A stretch of 64,000 bases of DNA from Mucilaginibacter gracilis (GTDB lineage: Bacteria > Bacteroidota > Bacteroidia > Sphingobacteriales > Sphingobacteriaceae), in assembly GCF_003633615.1 (NCBI RefSeq), contig NZ_RBKU01000001.1:3720001-3784000 (forward strand). The letters are read 5' to 3'. Position 1 is the stretch's first letter. Every line of letters starts with the position of its first letter. The notes under the pieces were generated by a model. That model was given only the letters and a program-made list of their open reading frames with translations, had not been told where the DNA came from and made no database searches. Position numbers and translations under genes: made by a program. This document shows, piece after piece, positions 10,303-20,800 of the stretch.

Positions 10303-11625
10303 TTAATGTACCAATGTTTCTTCAGCCTCGGTTATTTCAACGTCACCATCTGGTGAAATTGCTGTTAACTGTACGGCTTTAAGTTCGTTCACCAGTATAG
10401 GGTCGTATTTGGTTTTTACTTTAACGTAGTTACGGCTAAAACCGTGCATGTAACCATCGGTAATATCGCGTTCAAAAAGTATCTCAACGTGTTTGCCCAG
10501 TTGGCTTTGGTAAAATGCCCTTCGTTTTTTGTCGGATAAAATGTGCAACATTTTACTTCTTTCCGCTCTTGTTGAACCCGGTATTTTGCCGCTCATCTCG
10601 GCTGCCAAAGTATTTTCCCGCTCCGAATAGGTAAATACGTGCAGGTACGATATATCCAATTCGTTTAAAAAGTTGTAGGTATCAATAAAATCCTCCCTTG
10701 TTTCGCCGGGGAAGCCCACTATAACATCAACACCAATGCAACAATCGGGCATCAGTTGCTTTATCTGGGTAACTCTATCCACATATAACTCGCGCTTGTA
10801 GCGCCTGCGCATTAACGACAATATTTTATTTGAACCCGATTGTAGCGGAATATGGAAATGCGGTACAAAACGTTTTGAATGCGCTACGAAGGCAATAATT
10901 TCGTCTGTTAACAAATTAGGTTCTATGGATGAAATGCGTATCCGGTCAATCCCTTCAACCTCGTCCACGGCTTTAACCAAATCAATAAATTTATCCTGCC
11001 GCTGCCCGTCGCGAATGCCGTAGTCGCCAATGTTTACGCCCGTTAAAACTATTTCTTTAACGCCCGATGCTGCAATTTCGTGAGCCTGGGTTATCACACT
11101 TTCAACGGTATCGCTCCGGCTGGAGCCCCGTGCCAATGGGATAGTGCAAAACGTACACGAATAATCGCAGCCATCCTGCACTTTTAAAAAGGTGCGGGTA
11201 CGGTTATCACCAAACGAATATGATGCTACAAACTGGTTGGCCTCGGTTACGGGTTGGTTGTAAACCAGTGCTTTAGGCTTTTTAGTTAGGTCGGTTATAT
11301 GCTCAACAATGTTAAATTTTTCGGCTGCGCCTAAAACCATGTCAACACCGGGTATATCGGCAATTTCCTGCGGTTTTAGTTGGGCATAGCAACCCACAAT
11401 GGTTACGTAAGCATTGGGCGATATTTTAAGGGCCTCTTTAACAATTTTTTTGCACTTTTTATCGGCATTATCGGTAACCGAGCAGGTGTTTATCACAAAT
11501 ACATCGGGTGTATCGGTAAAATCAACCGTATCAAAACCTGCCTTATTAAACAGGCGGCCTATTGTTGAGGTTTCCGAATAATTGAGCTTACAGCCCAAAG
11601 TATAAAAAGCGACTTTCTTATTCAT
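10303..11625 (-). CDS. mtaB: tRNA t6A37 methylthiotransferase MtaB
   Basis: A 440-residue radical SAM enzyme that converts t6A37 to ms2t6A37 in tRNA. The N-terminal UPF0004 domain carries three cluster cysteines (C12, C48, C79) in [13 protein letters not shown] and VGCYAQ. The radical SAM cluster motif C-x3-C-x2-C is C153/C157/C160. A TRAM-like RNA-binding tail follows. GCKLN rather than GCQMN separates MtaB from MiaB and RimO. Confidence 0.93.
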   Translation of the reverse strand: MNKKVAFYTLGCKLNYSETSTIGRLFNKAGFDTVDFTDTPDVFVINTCSVTDNADKKCKKIVKEALKISPNAYVTIVGCYAQLKPQEIADIPGVDMVLGAAEKFNIVEHITDLTKKPKALVYNQPVTEANQFVASYSFGDNRTRTFLKVQDGCDYSCTFCTIPLARGSSRSDTVESVITQAHEIAASGVKEIVLTGVNIGDYGIRDGQRQDKFIDLVKAVDEVEGIDRIRISSIEPNLLTDEIIAFVAHSKRFVPHFHIPLQSGSNKILSLMRRRYKRELYVDRVTQIKQLMPDCCIGVDVIVGFPGETREDFIDTYNFLNELDISYLHVFTYSERENTLAAEMSGKIPGSTRAERSKMLHILSDKKRRAFYQSQLGKHVEILFERDITDGYMHGFSRNYVKVKTKYDPILVNELKAVQLTAISPDGDVEITEAEETLVH

Positions 11626-11752
11626 TTTAACGCTGCAAAGATAAGAATTTTTTATTTTTACCGCACCCGCAGCTTTACACCTTAAACGGGCACATTTATT
11701 GCAATTACCAGGCTAATGGCATAATGCCTACAGCTAGTAAAGATTTTGCGCT

Positions 11753-12700
11753 ATGAATAATAATACTTATACCTTAATACTGATATTGAGTGCCCTGTTT
11801 GTTAACGCAGATGCAAAAAGCATCGATTCATTACAAAAACAATTGGATACAACCAGTAACGCCTGCGTCAAAGCCGAATTATATACCAATATTGCCGACC
11901 AGCTTATACAATTTAACGGCCCCAAAACCCGCGAAATTACCTACGCGGAGGCCGACAGGGCTATTGCCTGTGTACTGAAAGCTATACATTACAACGCCCG
12001 AAATAATGATACCCTTGCCCTACGTAATAATTTTAATTGCCTGGCATCGGCTTACGTTATTCAACATAAATATGCACAGGCTAAGTGGTTTGTTTTACAA
12101 TCAAATTACATATCGCGCGCGCGGAAGGATGTTTATGCTACCATTAATTCGTTAATGCAGTTAGCTACAATAAAAATTGCCATTAAGGATTATAAAATGG
12201 CCGAAAAGGATTTTAACGAAGCCATTGTTTTATCTAAATATAAAAACGACGTTTTACGGGAGATAGCTATTGAAAAATGCCTTGCCACACTTTACGATAA
12301 TACCGGGCGTGCAAAATTAGCTGTAGCTACCGAAAAACATTGTACCTATTTAGCGGCTAACTTGGTCAAGATAACTGCACAACAAGCCAAACAAAACCAG
12401 GTACGAATGGTCGAACAAGCTAAAATAGCCGCGCAAAAAGCCAAGGCCAATGCAGTTAAAATGGCTTTAGTTGCTAAAATAAACCAAGCCAACCAAGCCA
12501 AAATAGCCTTACAAAAAGCTAAAACACACAAAGCCGAAGAGAGAAAATATTTGGCTTTGCTAAAAGCAAAAAGCCAATGGCCTTTGCCGCTAACTTTTGA
12601 TGCCAAACCACTTGCAAACGTACAGCCAACGCTAAGCGGCGATGCTCAAACAAAAGCCGACACAGCTACAGTTTTTGCGGTTATGCAACACGAAAAGTAA
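11753..12700 (+). CDS. Secreted helical-repeat protein with Lys/Ala/Gln-rich tail
   Basis: 315 residues with an N-terminal signal peptide (cleavage near A-D-A-K, about 22). Residues 30-200 look like TPR or solenoid helices. Residues 205-275 are a long charged helix built from A-K / Q-A-K units, coiled-coil-like and of low complexity. No enzyme motif. Its stop codon directly abuts the stop of ubiX on the other strand. Function unknown; a periplasmic scaffold is only a guess. Confidence 0.7.
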   Translation: MNNNTYTLILILSALFVNADAKSIDSLQKQLDTTSNACVKAELYTNIADQLIQFNGPKTREITYAEADRAIACVLKAIHYNARNNDTLALRNNFNCLASAYVIQHKYAQAKWFVLQSNYISRARKDVYATINSLMQLATIKIAIKDYKMAEKDFNEAIVLSKYKNDVLREIAIEKCLATLYDNTGRAKLAVATEKHCTYLAANLVKITAQQAKQNQVRMVEQAKIAAQKAKANAVKMALVAKINQANQAKIALQKAKTHKAEERKYLALLKAKSQWPLPLTFDAKPLANVQPTLSGDAQTKADTATVFAVMQHEK

Positions 12701-13267
12701 TTATTCGCCTTCGCTCCATCTAAAGCTTTTACTTTCCAGGCCCATGAGGTCAATAACACGGTCAACAACGGTTAGTGCAACTTGCTCAACAGTTTGCGGC
12801 CTGCTGTAATAGGAGGGTACCGCGGGGCAAATTATGCCACCGGCCTCGGTTACGGTTTGCATATTGCGCAGATGGATAAGGTTGAGGGGCATATCCCTGG
12901 CCACCAAAATAAGTTTACGACGCTCTTTCAATATTACATCGGCGGCGCGTGTTGTTAAATCGTTTGATATGCCTGCCGCTATACGGCCAAGGGTGCCCAT
13001 TGAGCATGGGACGATTACCATAGTATCATACCGGGCCGAGCCGGATGCAAACGGAGCACTAAAATTGGTTTTATCATAAAAATTGAAAGGATAGTTTTGA
13101 TAAGCTTCGTTATCCAGTTCAAACTTCCAAACCTGGCGTGCGTTGTCGCTCATTACTATGCCAACATCGGCAATTTGATCGCCAAGGGTCTGTAATTTAT
13201 CAAGCAAAAGTTTGGCGTAAATGGCCCCACTGGCCCCGGTAATAGCAATAACTATTTTTTTCCTCAT
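12701..13267 (-). CDS. ubiX: Flavin prenyltransferase UbiX
   Basis: A 188-residue flavoprotein that prenylates FMN to make the prFMN cofactor of UbiD decarboxylases. The start IVIAITGASGAIYA is the family's phosphate-binding loop, and P-C-S-M-G-T-L-G-R-I-A-x-G matches the conserved flavin-binding segment. Length is normal. No ubiD partner lies in the window. Confidence 0.92.
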   Translation of the reverse strand: MRKKIVIAITGASGAIYAKLLLDKLQTLGDQIADVGIVMSDNARQVWKFELDNEAYQNYPFNFYDKTNFSAPFASGSARYDTMVIVPCSMGTLGRIAAGISNDLTTRAADVILKERRKLILVARDMPLNLIHLRNMQTVTEAGGIICPAVPSYYSRPQTVEQVALTVVDRVIDLMGLESKSFRWSEGE

Positions 13268-13299
13268 TCTTATGCAAAGCTATGTTAAAAAGCGTGCAT

Positions 13300-13330
13300 A
13301 AAAAAAGGGCCGAATACGAATATTCGACCC
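13300..13330 (-). terminator. Terminator after ppx
   Basis: On the minus strand GGGTCGAATA and TATTCGGCCC pair over 10 positions with one G-T, followed by a run of T. It lies about 120 bases past the ppx stop. The space between holds no gene I can support. Confidence 0.7.
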
Positions 13331-13448
13331 TACATCTACCTATGAAAAACATGCCCTGTAAGGGGCAGTACAAATATAGCTACACATTTCTTAATTGTAA
13401 AATTATTGTTAATGTTTTTTACATAAAAAAAACGATGTGTAAAATGTG

Positions 13449-14336
13449 TTATGGCTTGTTTACCAGGTTTTTATCAATAAGCATTTGTATAATACCATCA
13501 ACCATGCCTACTTTAGGTACATATATGTGTTTAATTGCTGCCCATTTCATTAAGGTAATGTAAATTTCGCAGGCCGGGATAATTACATCGGCGCGGTCGT
13601 TATTGAGGCCCAATACGTTTATCCTGTCTTTAAGCGAAAACGAATCGAGGTATTGATGAAGCGATTTTAACTTATTAAAGCTCAACGGAACATCTTCCTT
13701 TTCTTCCGATAGTTTAAATAATTTATTGATATTGCCACCAGTGCCAATACCAATTATTGATTTGTAATTGCGCGTGTGTTGTTTAACAAAATCGTGCATT
13801 TCGGTCCAGGTTTCTTCTTTATCCTGGTTATCCAAAATGCGGATGGTGCCGATGTTGAATGAGTGTGAAGCCACAATTTTATTTTCCGAAAAAATGGAAA
13901 GCTCGGTACTACCGCCACCCACATCAATATAAAGGTAGTTTTTATTTTTATCCAACGATTGCTCGATGTGGTTTGAATAAATAATGTTGGCTTCCTTTTC
14001 GCCATGTACTATTTCAATTTCCAAACCCGTTTGCTCCTTTATACGGGCAACAATTTCGGGGCCATTGGCAGCCTCGCGCATAGCTGAGGTGGCATAGGCG
14101 CGATAATCGTTTACCTTATATACATCCATCAAGTTTTTAAAGGCTTGCATGGTTTTCACCATCTCGGCTATCTTTTTGTCGGATATGCGCCTATCCAGAA
14201 AAGCATCGTCGCCCAAACGCAGAGGCACGCGGATCAGGGTATCCTTTTTAAAAGAAAATGATCCGTTATTATCAACAACGTTAGCAATAAGCAGCCTTAC
14301 AGCGTTCGATCCAATATCAATAGCAGCGTATTTCAA
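13449..14336 (-). CDS. ppx: Ppx/GppA phosphatase (exopolyphosphatase)
   Basis: A 295-residue ASKHA-fold phosphatase. The phosphate 1 loop is Y-A-A-I-D-I-G-S-N-A-V-R-L-L, the phosphate 2 loop is Y-I-D-V-G-G-G-S-T-E-L, and an I-G-I-G-T-G-G-N segment follows. It removes terminal phosphate from polyphosphate or pppGpp. The short form lacks the C-terminal HD domain of E. coli GppA. It lies 5 bases after ppk1 on the same strand, so synthesis and degradation genes are co-transcribed. Confidence 0.92.
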   Translation of the reverse strand: MKYAAIDIGSNAVRLLIANVVDNNGSFSFKKDTLIRVPLRLGDDAFLDRRISDKKIAEMVKTMQAFKNLMDVYKVNDYRAYATSAMREAANGPEIVARIKEQTGLEIEIVHGEKEANIIYSNHIEQSLDKNKNYLYIDVGGGSTELSIFSENKIVASHSFNIGTIRILDNQDKEETWTEMHDFVKQHTRNYKSIIGIGTGGNINKLFKLSEEKEDVPLSFNKLKSLHQYLDSFSLKDRINVLGLNNDRADVIIPACEIYITLMKWAAIKHIYVPKVGMVDGIIQMLIDKNLVNKP

Positions 14337-14341
14337 AGTAT

Positions 14342-16387
14342 TTAGTTTTTGTATTTTAAGTAATTGTAGATATCAATTTGAGCACGGTAAGGTATCTTTT
14401 CTTTCGATTTTACGTACTTGTTACTGTTGTGCCCGTTAATTTCGCGGGCTTTGGTATTATCCTGTAATTGTATATCAATAATGTCTCTTATCTCCTTACG
14501 CAGCGTTTCATCATATATCGGGAAGCCAACTTCAACGCGGCTATCAAGGTTACGACTCAAAAAATCTGCCGAGGTAAGGTAAATCAGCTCTTTGCCGTCA
14601 TTACCAAATATTTGTACACGGGCATGCTCCAAATACTTATCTACAATGCTTATTACCTCAATATTTTCGCTGTAGTTTTTTAACCCGCCCACCAGGCAGC
14701 ACATACCGCGCACTATCAGTTTTATTTTTACCCCGGCATTGCTGGCCGAGTATAGCTTGGCTATCATTTGCTCATCGGCCAGGCTGTTCATTTTCAAAAT
14801 CATGTATGCAGGCTTGCCTGCTTTGGCATTTTTTATCTCGTTATCAATCAGCTTAAAATATGCCGGGCGCGAATCCACAGGCGAAACAATTAAGTTTTTT
14901 AAACCGCTGGGTACCGTGTTTTTGGTAAGCGCCTTAAAAACCTGAACCAAATCGTCGGTTATTTTTTTGTTCATGGTTAGCAAACTATGGTCTGCATAAA
15001 TTGAAGCCGTTTTTTCGTTAAAGTTACCGGTTGATAAACAAGCATAATTAACCGTTTTTCCTTTTTCTAACCGCGAAACCAAAATTATTTTGGAGTGAAC
15101 TTTATAGCCCGATATGCCATAAATAACATTTACGCCTTCTTCGGCCAGGCGGCGGCTCCAGGTAATATTGGCCTGCTCGTCAAACCGGGCTTTTAGTTCA
15201 ACCAAGCAATTTACCTTTTTGCCATTTTTGGCGGCGTTAATAAGCGCATGTACTACGCGCGAGTTTTTAGCCAGCCGGTAAAGGGTTACGCTAATTTCTT
15301 TTACTTTAGGATCAATAGCTGCTTCGCGCAGAAAGTGGATAATGTAATCGAAAGATTGATAAGGCGTACTCACCAAAAAATCTTTCTTTTCAATCATGCC
15401 TATTAAACTCTTCCCGAATGAAAGATCGGGAACGGGGAGAATATCATATTTGGGGTATTCCAGTTCGGGCCTGCCCACGTTAGGGAAACCAATAAAATCC
15501 TTAAAATTATGGTAACGGTTGCCCGGAATTAAGCTTTCGGAATTTACGCCCATTTTGGTTATCAAAAAGGCCAGCATATCCATCGGCATTTCGGTATCGT
15601 ACAGTAAACGCATCGGTTTACCCTTTTTGCGTTTCAGCAGGCTTCGCGAAAGCAGATCAACAAATTTATCACTTACTTCTTTATCCAAATCAAGTTCGGC
15701 ATCGCGGGTTAGCTGTATGGAGTAAGCCTCGATGGTATCGTGGTCGAAAATGAAAAATATATCCTCCAAACTGTAGCGGATAATATCGTCAACCAAAATA
15801 ATAAACTTGAGGTCGTTGGTTTGGGGCAGGGCCACAAAACGCGATAAACTTTCCGGAATTTCAATAAGGGCCAGCTTGGTTTTTTTATTTTTGCTAAGGC
15901 GTACAAAAAAGTAAATACCACGGTCGCGCAGTTCGGGCAAGGGGTCGCCGTCGTTCAGCATAATAGGTACCAGGGTAGCCAATATATTTTCGCGGAAGTA
16001 ATTTTTAACAAAGGCCCCGCGCGTTACGTTAAGCTGGGTATCGTTCAGTATAAATATCTTCTCTTCGGCAAGCTGTTTAACAATGATATTTTCGTATAAG
16101 TTGTTAAACTTTTTTTCCTGTTTTACTACCAGGTTTTTTATCTGGTTGAGTAGTTTTTTAGGATTGTAGCCTAAAACTTCCTTTGCTTTTTCGTTAAGGC
16201 TGGTTAAACGGCTAAGGGTAGCTACGCGTACACGGTAAAACTCGTCAAGGTTAGACGAAAATATAGCCAAAAATTTAATACGATCAATTAATGGAACAGT
16301 AGGATCGGCGGCTTCCTGCAAAACTCTATCGTTAAAATAAAGCCAACTTATTTCTCTGTTAATTAGTGGTATACGCTTAATATCCAT
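14342..16387 (-). CDS. ppk1: Polyphosphate kinase 1
   Basis: A 681-residue enzyme that polymerises the gamma-phosphate of ATP into inorganic polyphosphate. The N-terminus REISWLYFNDRVLQEA and FLAIFSSNLDEFYRVR are diagnostic. The two phospholipase D-like domains carry the catalytic histidines, the first in G-Y-K-V-H-S-K-I, the second in Y-L-E-H-A-R-V. Length fits the family. It precedes ppx in a two-gene operon. Confidence 0.96.
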   Translation of the reverse strand: MDIKRIPLINREISWLYFNDRVLQEAADPTVPLIDRIKFLAIFSSNLDEFYRVRVATLSRLTSLNEKAKEVLGYNPKKLLNQIKNLVVKQEKKFNNLYENIIVKQLAEEKIFILNDTQLNVTRGAFVKNYFRENILATLVPIMLNDGDPLPELRDRGIYFFVRLSKNKKTKLALIEIPESLSRFVALPQTNDLKFIILVDDIIRYSLEDIFFIFDHDTIEAYSIQLTRDAELDLDKEVSDKFVDLLSRSLLKRKKGKPMRLLYDTEMPMDMLAFLITKMGVNSESLIPGNRYHNFKDFIGFPNVGRPELEYPKYDILPVPDLSFGKSLIGMIEKKDFLVSTPYQSFDYIIHFLREAAIDPKVKEISVTLYRLAKNSRVVHALINAAKNGKKVNCLVELKARFDEQANITWSRRLAEEGVNVIYGISGYKVHSKIILVSRLEKGKTVNYACLSTGNFNEKTASIYADHSLLTMNKKITDDLVQVFKALTKNTVPSGLKNLIVSPVDSRPAYFKLIDNEIKNAKAGKPAYMILKMNSLADEQMIAKLYSASNAGVKIKLIVRGMCCLVGGLKNYSENIEVISIVDKYLEHARVQIFGNDGKELIYLTSADFLSRNLDSRVEVGFPIYDETLRKEIRDIIDIQLQDNTKAREINGHNSNKYVKSKEKIPYRAQIDIYNYLKYKN

Positions 16388-16395
16388 ATAAAATA

Positions 16396-16425
16396 AAAAG
16401 TCCCCGGCCTTAAAGCCCGGGACTA
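16396..16425 (-). terminator. Hairpin terminator after the Lys-rich gene
   Basis: On the minus strand AGTCCCGGGC and GCCGGGGACT pair with one mismatch and a 6-base loop, followed by a T-rich run. It lies between the Lys-rich gene and ppk1. Confidence 0.65.
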
Positions 16426-16485
16426 CAAAACTGCTTATTTATTTGTTAAGATAATGTTAATACTTAACCAATTTATTTACACTAT

Positions 16486-16995
16486 TTAAATCTTTTTTGC
16501 CGTTTGGGCTTTTGCAGTGGATCCTGCTGGTTTGTCTGTGGCAATTGTTGCCTTTTTTGCCGTTGTTGTTTTTGGGGAAACAGGTTCAGTGGCAGGTGTA
16601 ACAACCGTTACGGTATCGGGTATAATGGCCGTAACTTTTTCAACTTTTGGAGCGGCTGTTTTTTTTACCTTTTCTTCGGCTGTTTTTGCTGCTTTGGCAA
16701 TTACCTTTTCAACTTTTACTACTTTTTTTACAATATCTTTTTTTGCGGCATCGGTTGCTTTGCTTGCTTTTTTAACGGCCTTTTTAACCGGCTCGTTATC
16801 CAACTTTGCCTGTACAACTTCTTTCACTACGTCAAACTCTTTACTTATTTTTTTAGCTACCGCCTTGCTTACTTTTTTTACTTCTTTTTTCAGTTTTTCG
16901 GCATCGTGTCCAAGTTCGCTTAGTGCGTGCATAAACCTATCGGTAATACTGGTTTCCAGTTGTTTTTTGGCTGCTTTTTTTGTGCTGGTTTTCAT
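16486..16995 (-). CDS. Lys/Ala-rich histone-H1-like protein
   Basis: 169 residues with many K-K, A-K and V-K pairs. An acidic-basic mixed helix covers about 10-110; a Thr/Pro/Lys-rich tail resembles histone H1 C-termini and AAKKA-type bacterial nucleoid proteins. It may bind DNA or polyphosphate; no conserved domain is recognisable. It has its own terminator and lies just upstream of the polyphosphate operon on the same strand. Confidence 0.7.
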   Translation of the reverse strand: MKTSTKKAAKKQLETSITDRFMHALSELGHDAEKLKKEVKKVSKAVAKKISKEFDVVKEVVQAKLDNEPVKKAVKKASKATDAAKKDIVKKVVKVEKVIAKAAKTAEEKVKKTAAPKVEKVTAIIPDTVTVVTPATEPVSPKTTTAKKATIATDKPAGSTAKAQTAKKI

Positions 16996-17141
16996 GGTTA
17001 GGTAAAATAATTTGAATACTTGTATAAAGGTAAAGAATAGAATTATAACCTTAATGTTTTTAAATAGTTAAAATAAAACTTGTTGCTTGTGTAAATGTAT
17101 TTAAATAGGATAAATTTGCAACAACATTAATAACCTAACAT

Positions 17142-17633
17142 ATGCCATCATTTGATATTGTGAGCAAAATTGATGCTCAAACGCTGGATAATGCTATTAA
17201 CAACGCCAAGAAAGAGATATTGAACCGTTACGATTTTAACGGATCGAAAAGCACCATTGAACTGGATAAAAAAACTAACGAAATAACCGTTGTTACCGAA
17301 GATGATATGCGCCTTAAAGCTATTGAAGGTTCGATCATCAGCCGAATGGTTAAGCAATCGTTAGACCCAAAAGCGCTTGATTTTGGCGAGGAACAATACG
17401 CATCGGGCAATATGATACGCAAGGGTATCAAGATAAAAGAAGGCCTTGATAAAGAGGCTGCAAAAAAGGTTGTTAAAAAAATAAAAGACAGCAACCTAAA
17501 GGTGCAGGCTGCTATTATGGACGACCAGGTGCGTGTAACCGCCAAAAGTATTGACGATTTGCAGGCCGTAATAAGCCTTTGCCGCGGCGAAGATTTTGGA
17601 CAGCCGCTACAATACATTAACATGCGTAACTAA
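17142..17633 (+). CDS. yajQ: YajQ family nucleotide-binding protein
   Basis: A 163-residue cytoplasmic protein of the YajQ family, which binds cyclic-di-GMP or nucleic acid in studied members. The start MPSFDIVSKID and the R-Y-D-F-x-G-S-K segment are diagnostic, and length is typical. The annotated start is the first ATG after an AT-rich leader. Confidence 0.93.
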   Translation: MPSFDIVSKIDAQTLDNAINNAKKEILNRYDFNGSKSTIELDKKTNEITVVTEDDMRLKAIEGSIISRMVKQSLDPKALDFGEEQYASGNMIRKGIKIKEGLDKEAAKKVVKKIKDSNLKVQAAIMDDQVRVTAKSIDDLQAVISLCRGEDFGQPLQYINMRN

Positions 17634-17681
17634 TCAGGCATAAAATCAACAAAATGTCTCGTAAATAAGGCGGCAGTACTT

Positions 17682-17775
17682 GGTGCCCTTTGTGCTTTTC
17701 TCTCCGGGCTCTCTGTGGTAAAATTAACCACAAAGAGCACCGAGGTTTTGCAAAGAGAGCCACAGAGATTTTTAA
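17682..17775. repeat. Imperfect intergenic inverted repeat
   Basis: Between yajQ and the GH92 gene, CTTTGTG, CTCTCTGTGGT, ACCACAAAGAG and GAGAGCCACAGAG form imperfect inverted and direct repeats around a short AT spacer. This looks like a dispersed extragenic element; copy number outside the window cannot be seen. Confidence 0.45.
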
Positions 17776-17848
17776 CCGGGCTTTATGCTGTTTACTTAAA
17801 TAGGTTTTCCTTTTAAGACAACCAATTTTACATTATCCCTAAAGGGCA

Positions 17849-20800
17849 TTACTCCAACACAATTTCGTCGGCAAAAATATAGCTTGGTTTGCCCTTGCTT
17901 TCGTGCCAATCGGGCAGGGGGCCGTACTGGTGTGCTATAATTTTAAGATAGCGGGTTTTAAGGCCGAGATCGATGCCGTAGAACTGCGTTTGCACCGCCG
18001 TATCCTTAATAGCTATTTTGCTGATAACTGATCCTGCCGATTTGAAATTTTTTCCATCATCCGAGGTCATAAATTCAACACTTTTTGGGAAAACTATCCA
18101 GGCGCGGCTATCCTGTAAAGTATTAAGCCCTAGTTTTTTAACCACGCGGCTCTGGCCGAGGTCCAACACTACCTCCAGGTCGTTTCCCTGGAAAGCCTGC
18201 CAGTTGCCCATACGCCATTTTGTGGTGCCATGAAAGCCATCTATCAAAGCATTAGTGCCTCCGCCATTGTATAATGGGTGATATTTACTAAGCGAAACAA
18301 CTTTTACATCGCCGCGTATTTTGGTAAACGTGCCTTCGGCTATAAAGCTTTGCTTATCATCTTTAATGGCAATGCATTTTACAGTTGTTGTATTGGTAAG
18401 CGTAACTGGCTTGGTAAATAATGTGGAGTTACTGGTAGGAGCGGAGCCATCCAGCGTATAGTATATGCGCACGTTGGCATCGGCACAACCAAATGATACA
18501 TCGAGGCTGTTTTGTATGTTGGTTGATGGGTATATGATGTATGGGTTGGCTACAATTAAATTATCGGTAATTTTAGATACCGGCTTCTCTAAATCCTGCA
18601 TAAACAATTTGTTAGGCAACTTGCCCGAAAACACTTCCCAATCGCCGCCGTTGGCAATATCGTTATAGGTTAAAAATAGTTTTTCGTAAGGGTTTTTGTT
18701 AAGCGTCATCCCTTGCAGGTAAAAACTTGATGCTGTGTTGCCTGTGCCCGTTATGGTGAATTTTTTGCCGTTTTCTAAATTGATAACAGCTTTATCAAAT
18801 AAGGGTAAACCAATTTGGTAGTCCTGCTGGCCGGGTGCTATGGTATAAAAGCCCAGGGCACTCATTACATACCAGGCCGACATTTGCCCGCAATCTTCGT
18901 TTCCTGCTAAGCCATCGGGTTCATCTTTATATTGCTCGCGCATTATCCGGCTAACGTATAACTGGGTTTTATAAGAGTTATCGGTAAAGTTAAACAGGTA
19001 AGCCATGTGGTGGCTCGGCTCGTTACCGTGGGCATACTGGCCAATGAGGCCCGTTATGTCCGATTGTTCGCGCCCTGTTAATTTGTCGCTGGTGGTAAAA
19101 AGTTCTTCCAGTTTGGCTTCAAAGGTTTCCTTTCCACCCATGTGGTCAATCAGGCCCTGCACATCCTGCGGCACTAAAAACGAATATTGCCACGAGTTAC
19201 CTTCGGTGTAATTATTATTAACATCGGTTGGCAAAAACGGAATAAACCAGCCGCCGTTGCTGCGCGCGCGCATAAAGTTGCTTTGGTTATCGAAAACGTT
19301 TTTCCAGTACTGGCCGCGTTTAATGTATTCGGCATAATCCTGCGGCTTATTCATCATTTTAGCCATTTGGGCAATACACCAATCATCAATAGCGTATTCC
19401 AATGTTTTGGATACCGATTCTTCCTCATCGGCAGCCAGCACCGCGCCGTTTTTACGGTACGAGTCTAACCCAAACTGGTTGCGGTTAACGACGGCCTTCA
19501 TGGCGGTTAAAGCTTTTTCGGCGTCAAAATCTCTAATTCCTTTAGCGTAAGCATCAACAATTACGGGTATGGAGTGGTTGCCCACCATACAATAAGTTTC
19601 GCTTGATGCTAAAGGCCAAATGGGCAGCAGGCCGCCTTCATCATACATGGCTAAAAAGCTCTTGATAAAATCGAGCGTGCGTTTGCGGTTAATAATGGTT
19701 TGCAAGGGGTGCTGGGCCCTATAAGTGTCCCAGAGCGAGAAAACGGTGTAATAATCAAAGCCCTCGGCTTTGTGTATTTTTTTATCTAAGCCACGGTACT
19801 GGCCGTCAACATCGCTGTAAACATTTGGGGCACATAGGGTGTGGTATAGCGCGGTATAAAATATAGTTTGCTTTTTTTTGGCGTAGTCAACAAAAGGTAT
19901 TTTGGGCTTTGGCGAGCCGTAAGGGTTGTTACCGCCGTAGCTTTGATTGCCGTTTGGTTGAGGTATTTGTATTTGGGCAGTTGCGCCGCCTTCCACATCA
20001 ATTTTGGCCAGCTCGTTTAGCCAATCGTTTTTTGCGGCTTTTTGTACCCTTTTAAAATCAAAATCGGCAACCTCTGTGTCCAGGTTTTTTAGGGCGCCTT
20101 CGGTACTTACTGATGATATACCTACCTTTGATACCACTTCGCCGGGATTATCAAACTGGATGTACATTTTTAAATTAGTACCCTGCACCTTGCTTTGCCC
20201 GGTTTGTATTTTATCGTTTAAGGCAATACCATAGGTTTTAAACGGTTTAGAAAATTTGGCATAAAAATACACATACTGGTCGTCGGCCCATGATTTTGAA
20301 CGACGCAAACCCCGTATCTCATGGTCGTTAACAACCTCTATCCACGCATCTATTACCTCGTCGCGGTGTTTTAAATCAATAATAATGTTGCACTGCTTAT
20401 CGCCGGGGTAAATATATTTATGAACCCCAACGCGCCTGGTGGCGGTTAATTCTACATCAATATTGTACTTATCCAGTTTGGTGTGGTACCATCCCGGCGA
20501 GGCCTGTTCGTTCTTCTTTTTAAAGCCTGAGCTGTATTGTGTGTTGAGCAATTTAGGGTCGCCGGTGGTGGGCATAAATAAAATGTCGCAGTAATCGGCT
20601 ATGCCGGTGCCACTTAAATGCGTGTGCGAAAAACCATAAACTGTAGTATCGCTGTAATGATAGCCCGAACATCCATCCCAGCCCTCAAGCCTGGTATCGG
20701 GACTTAACTGCACCATCCCGAAAGGAACGGTTGCGCCGGGATAAGTATGCCCGTGCCCGCCTGTGCCAATAAATGGGTTAACAAGCATGGTATGGTCAAT

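Noticed and set aside
16504..17005. Long + strand reading frames opposite the Lys-rich gene (139 and 162 codons)
   Set aside because: They are low-complexity Phe/Thr/Ala or Cys/Phe shadows of the Lys/Ala codons on the minus strand, with no start context.
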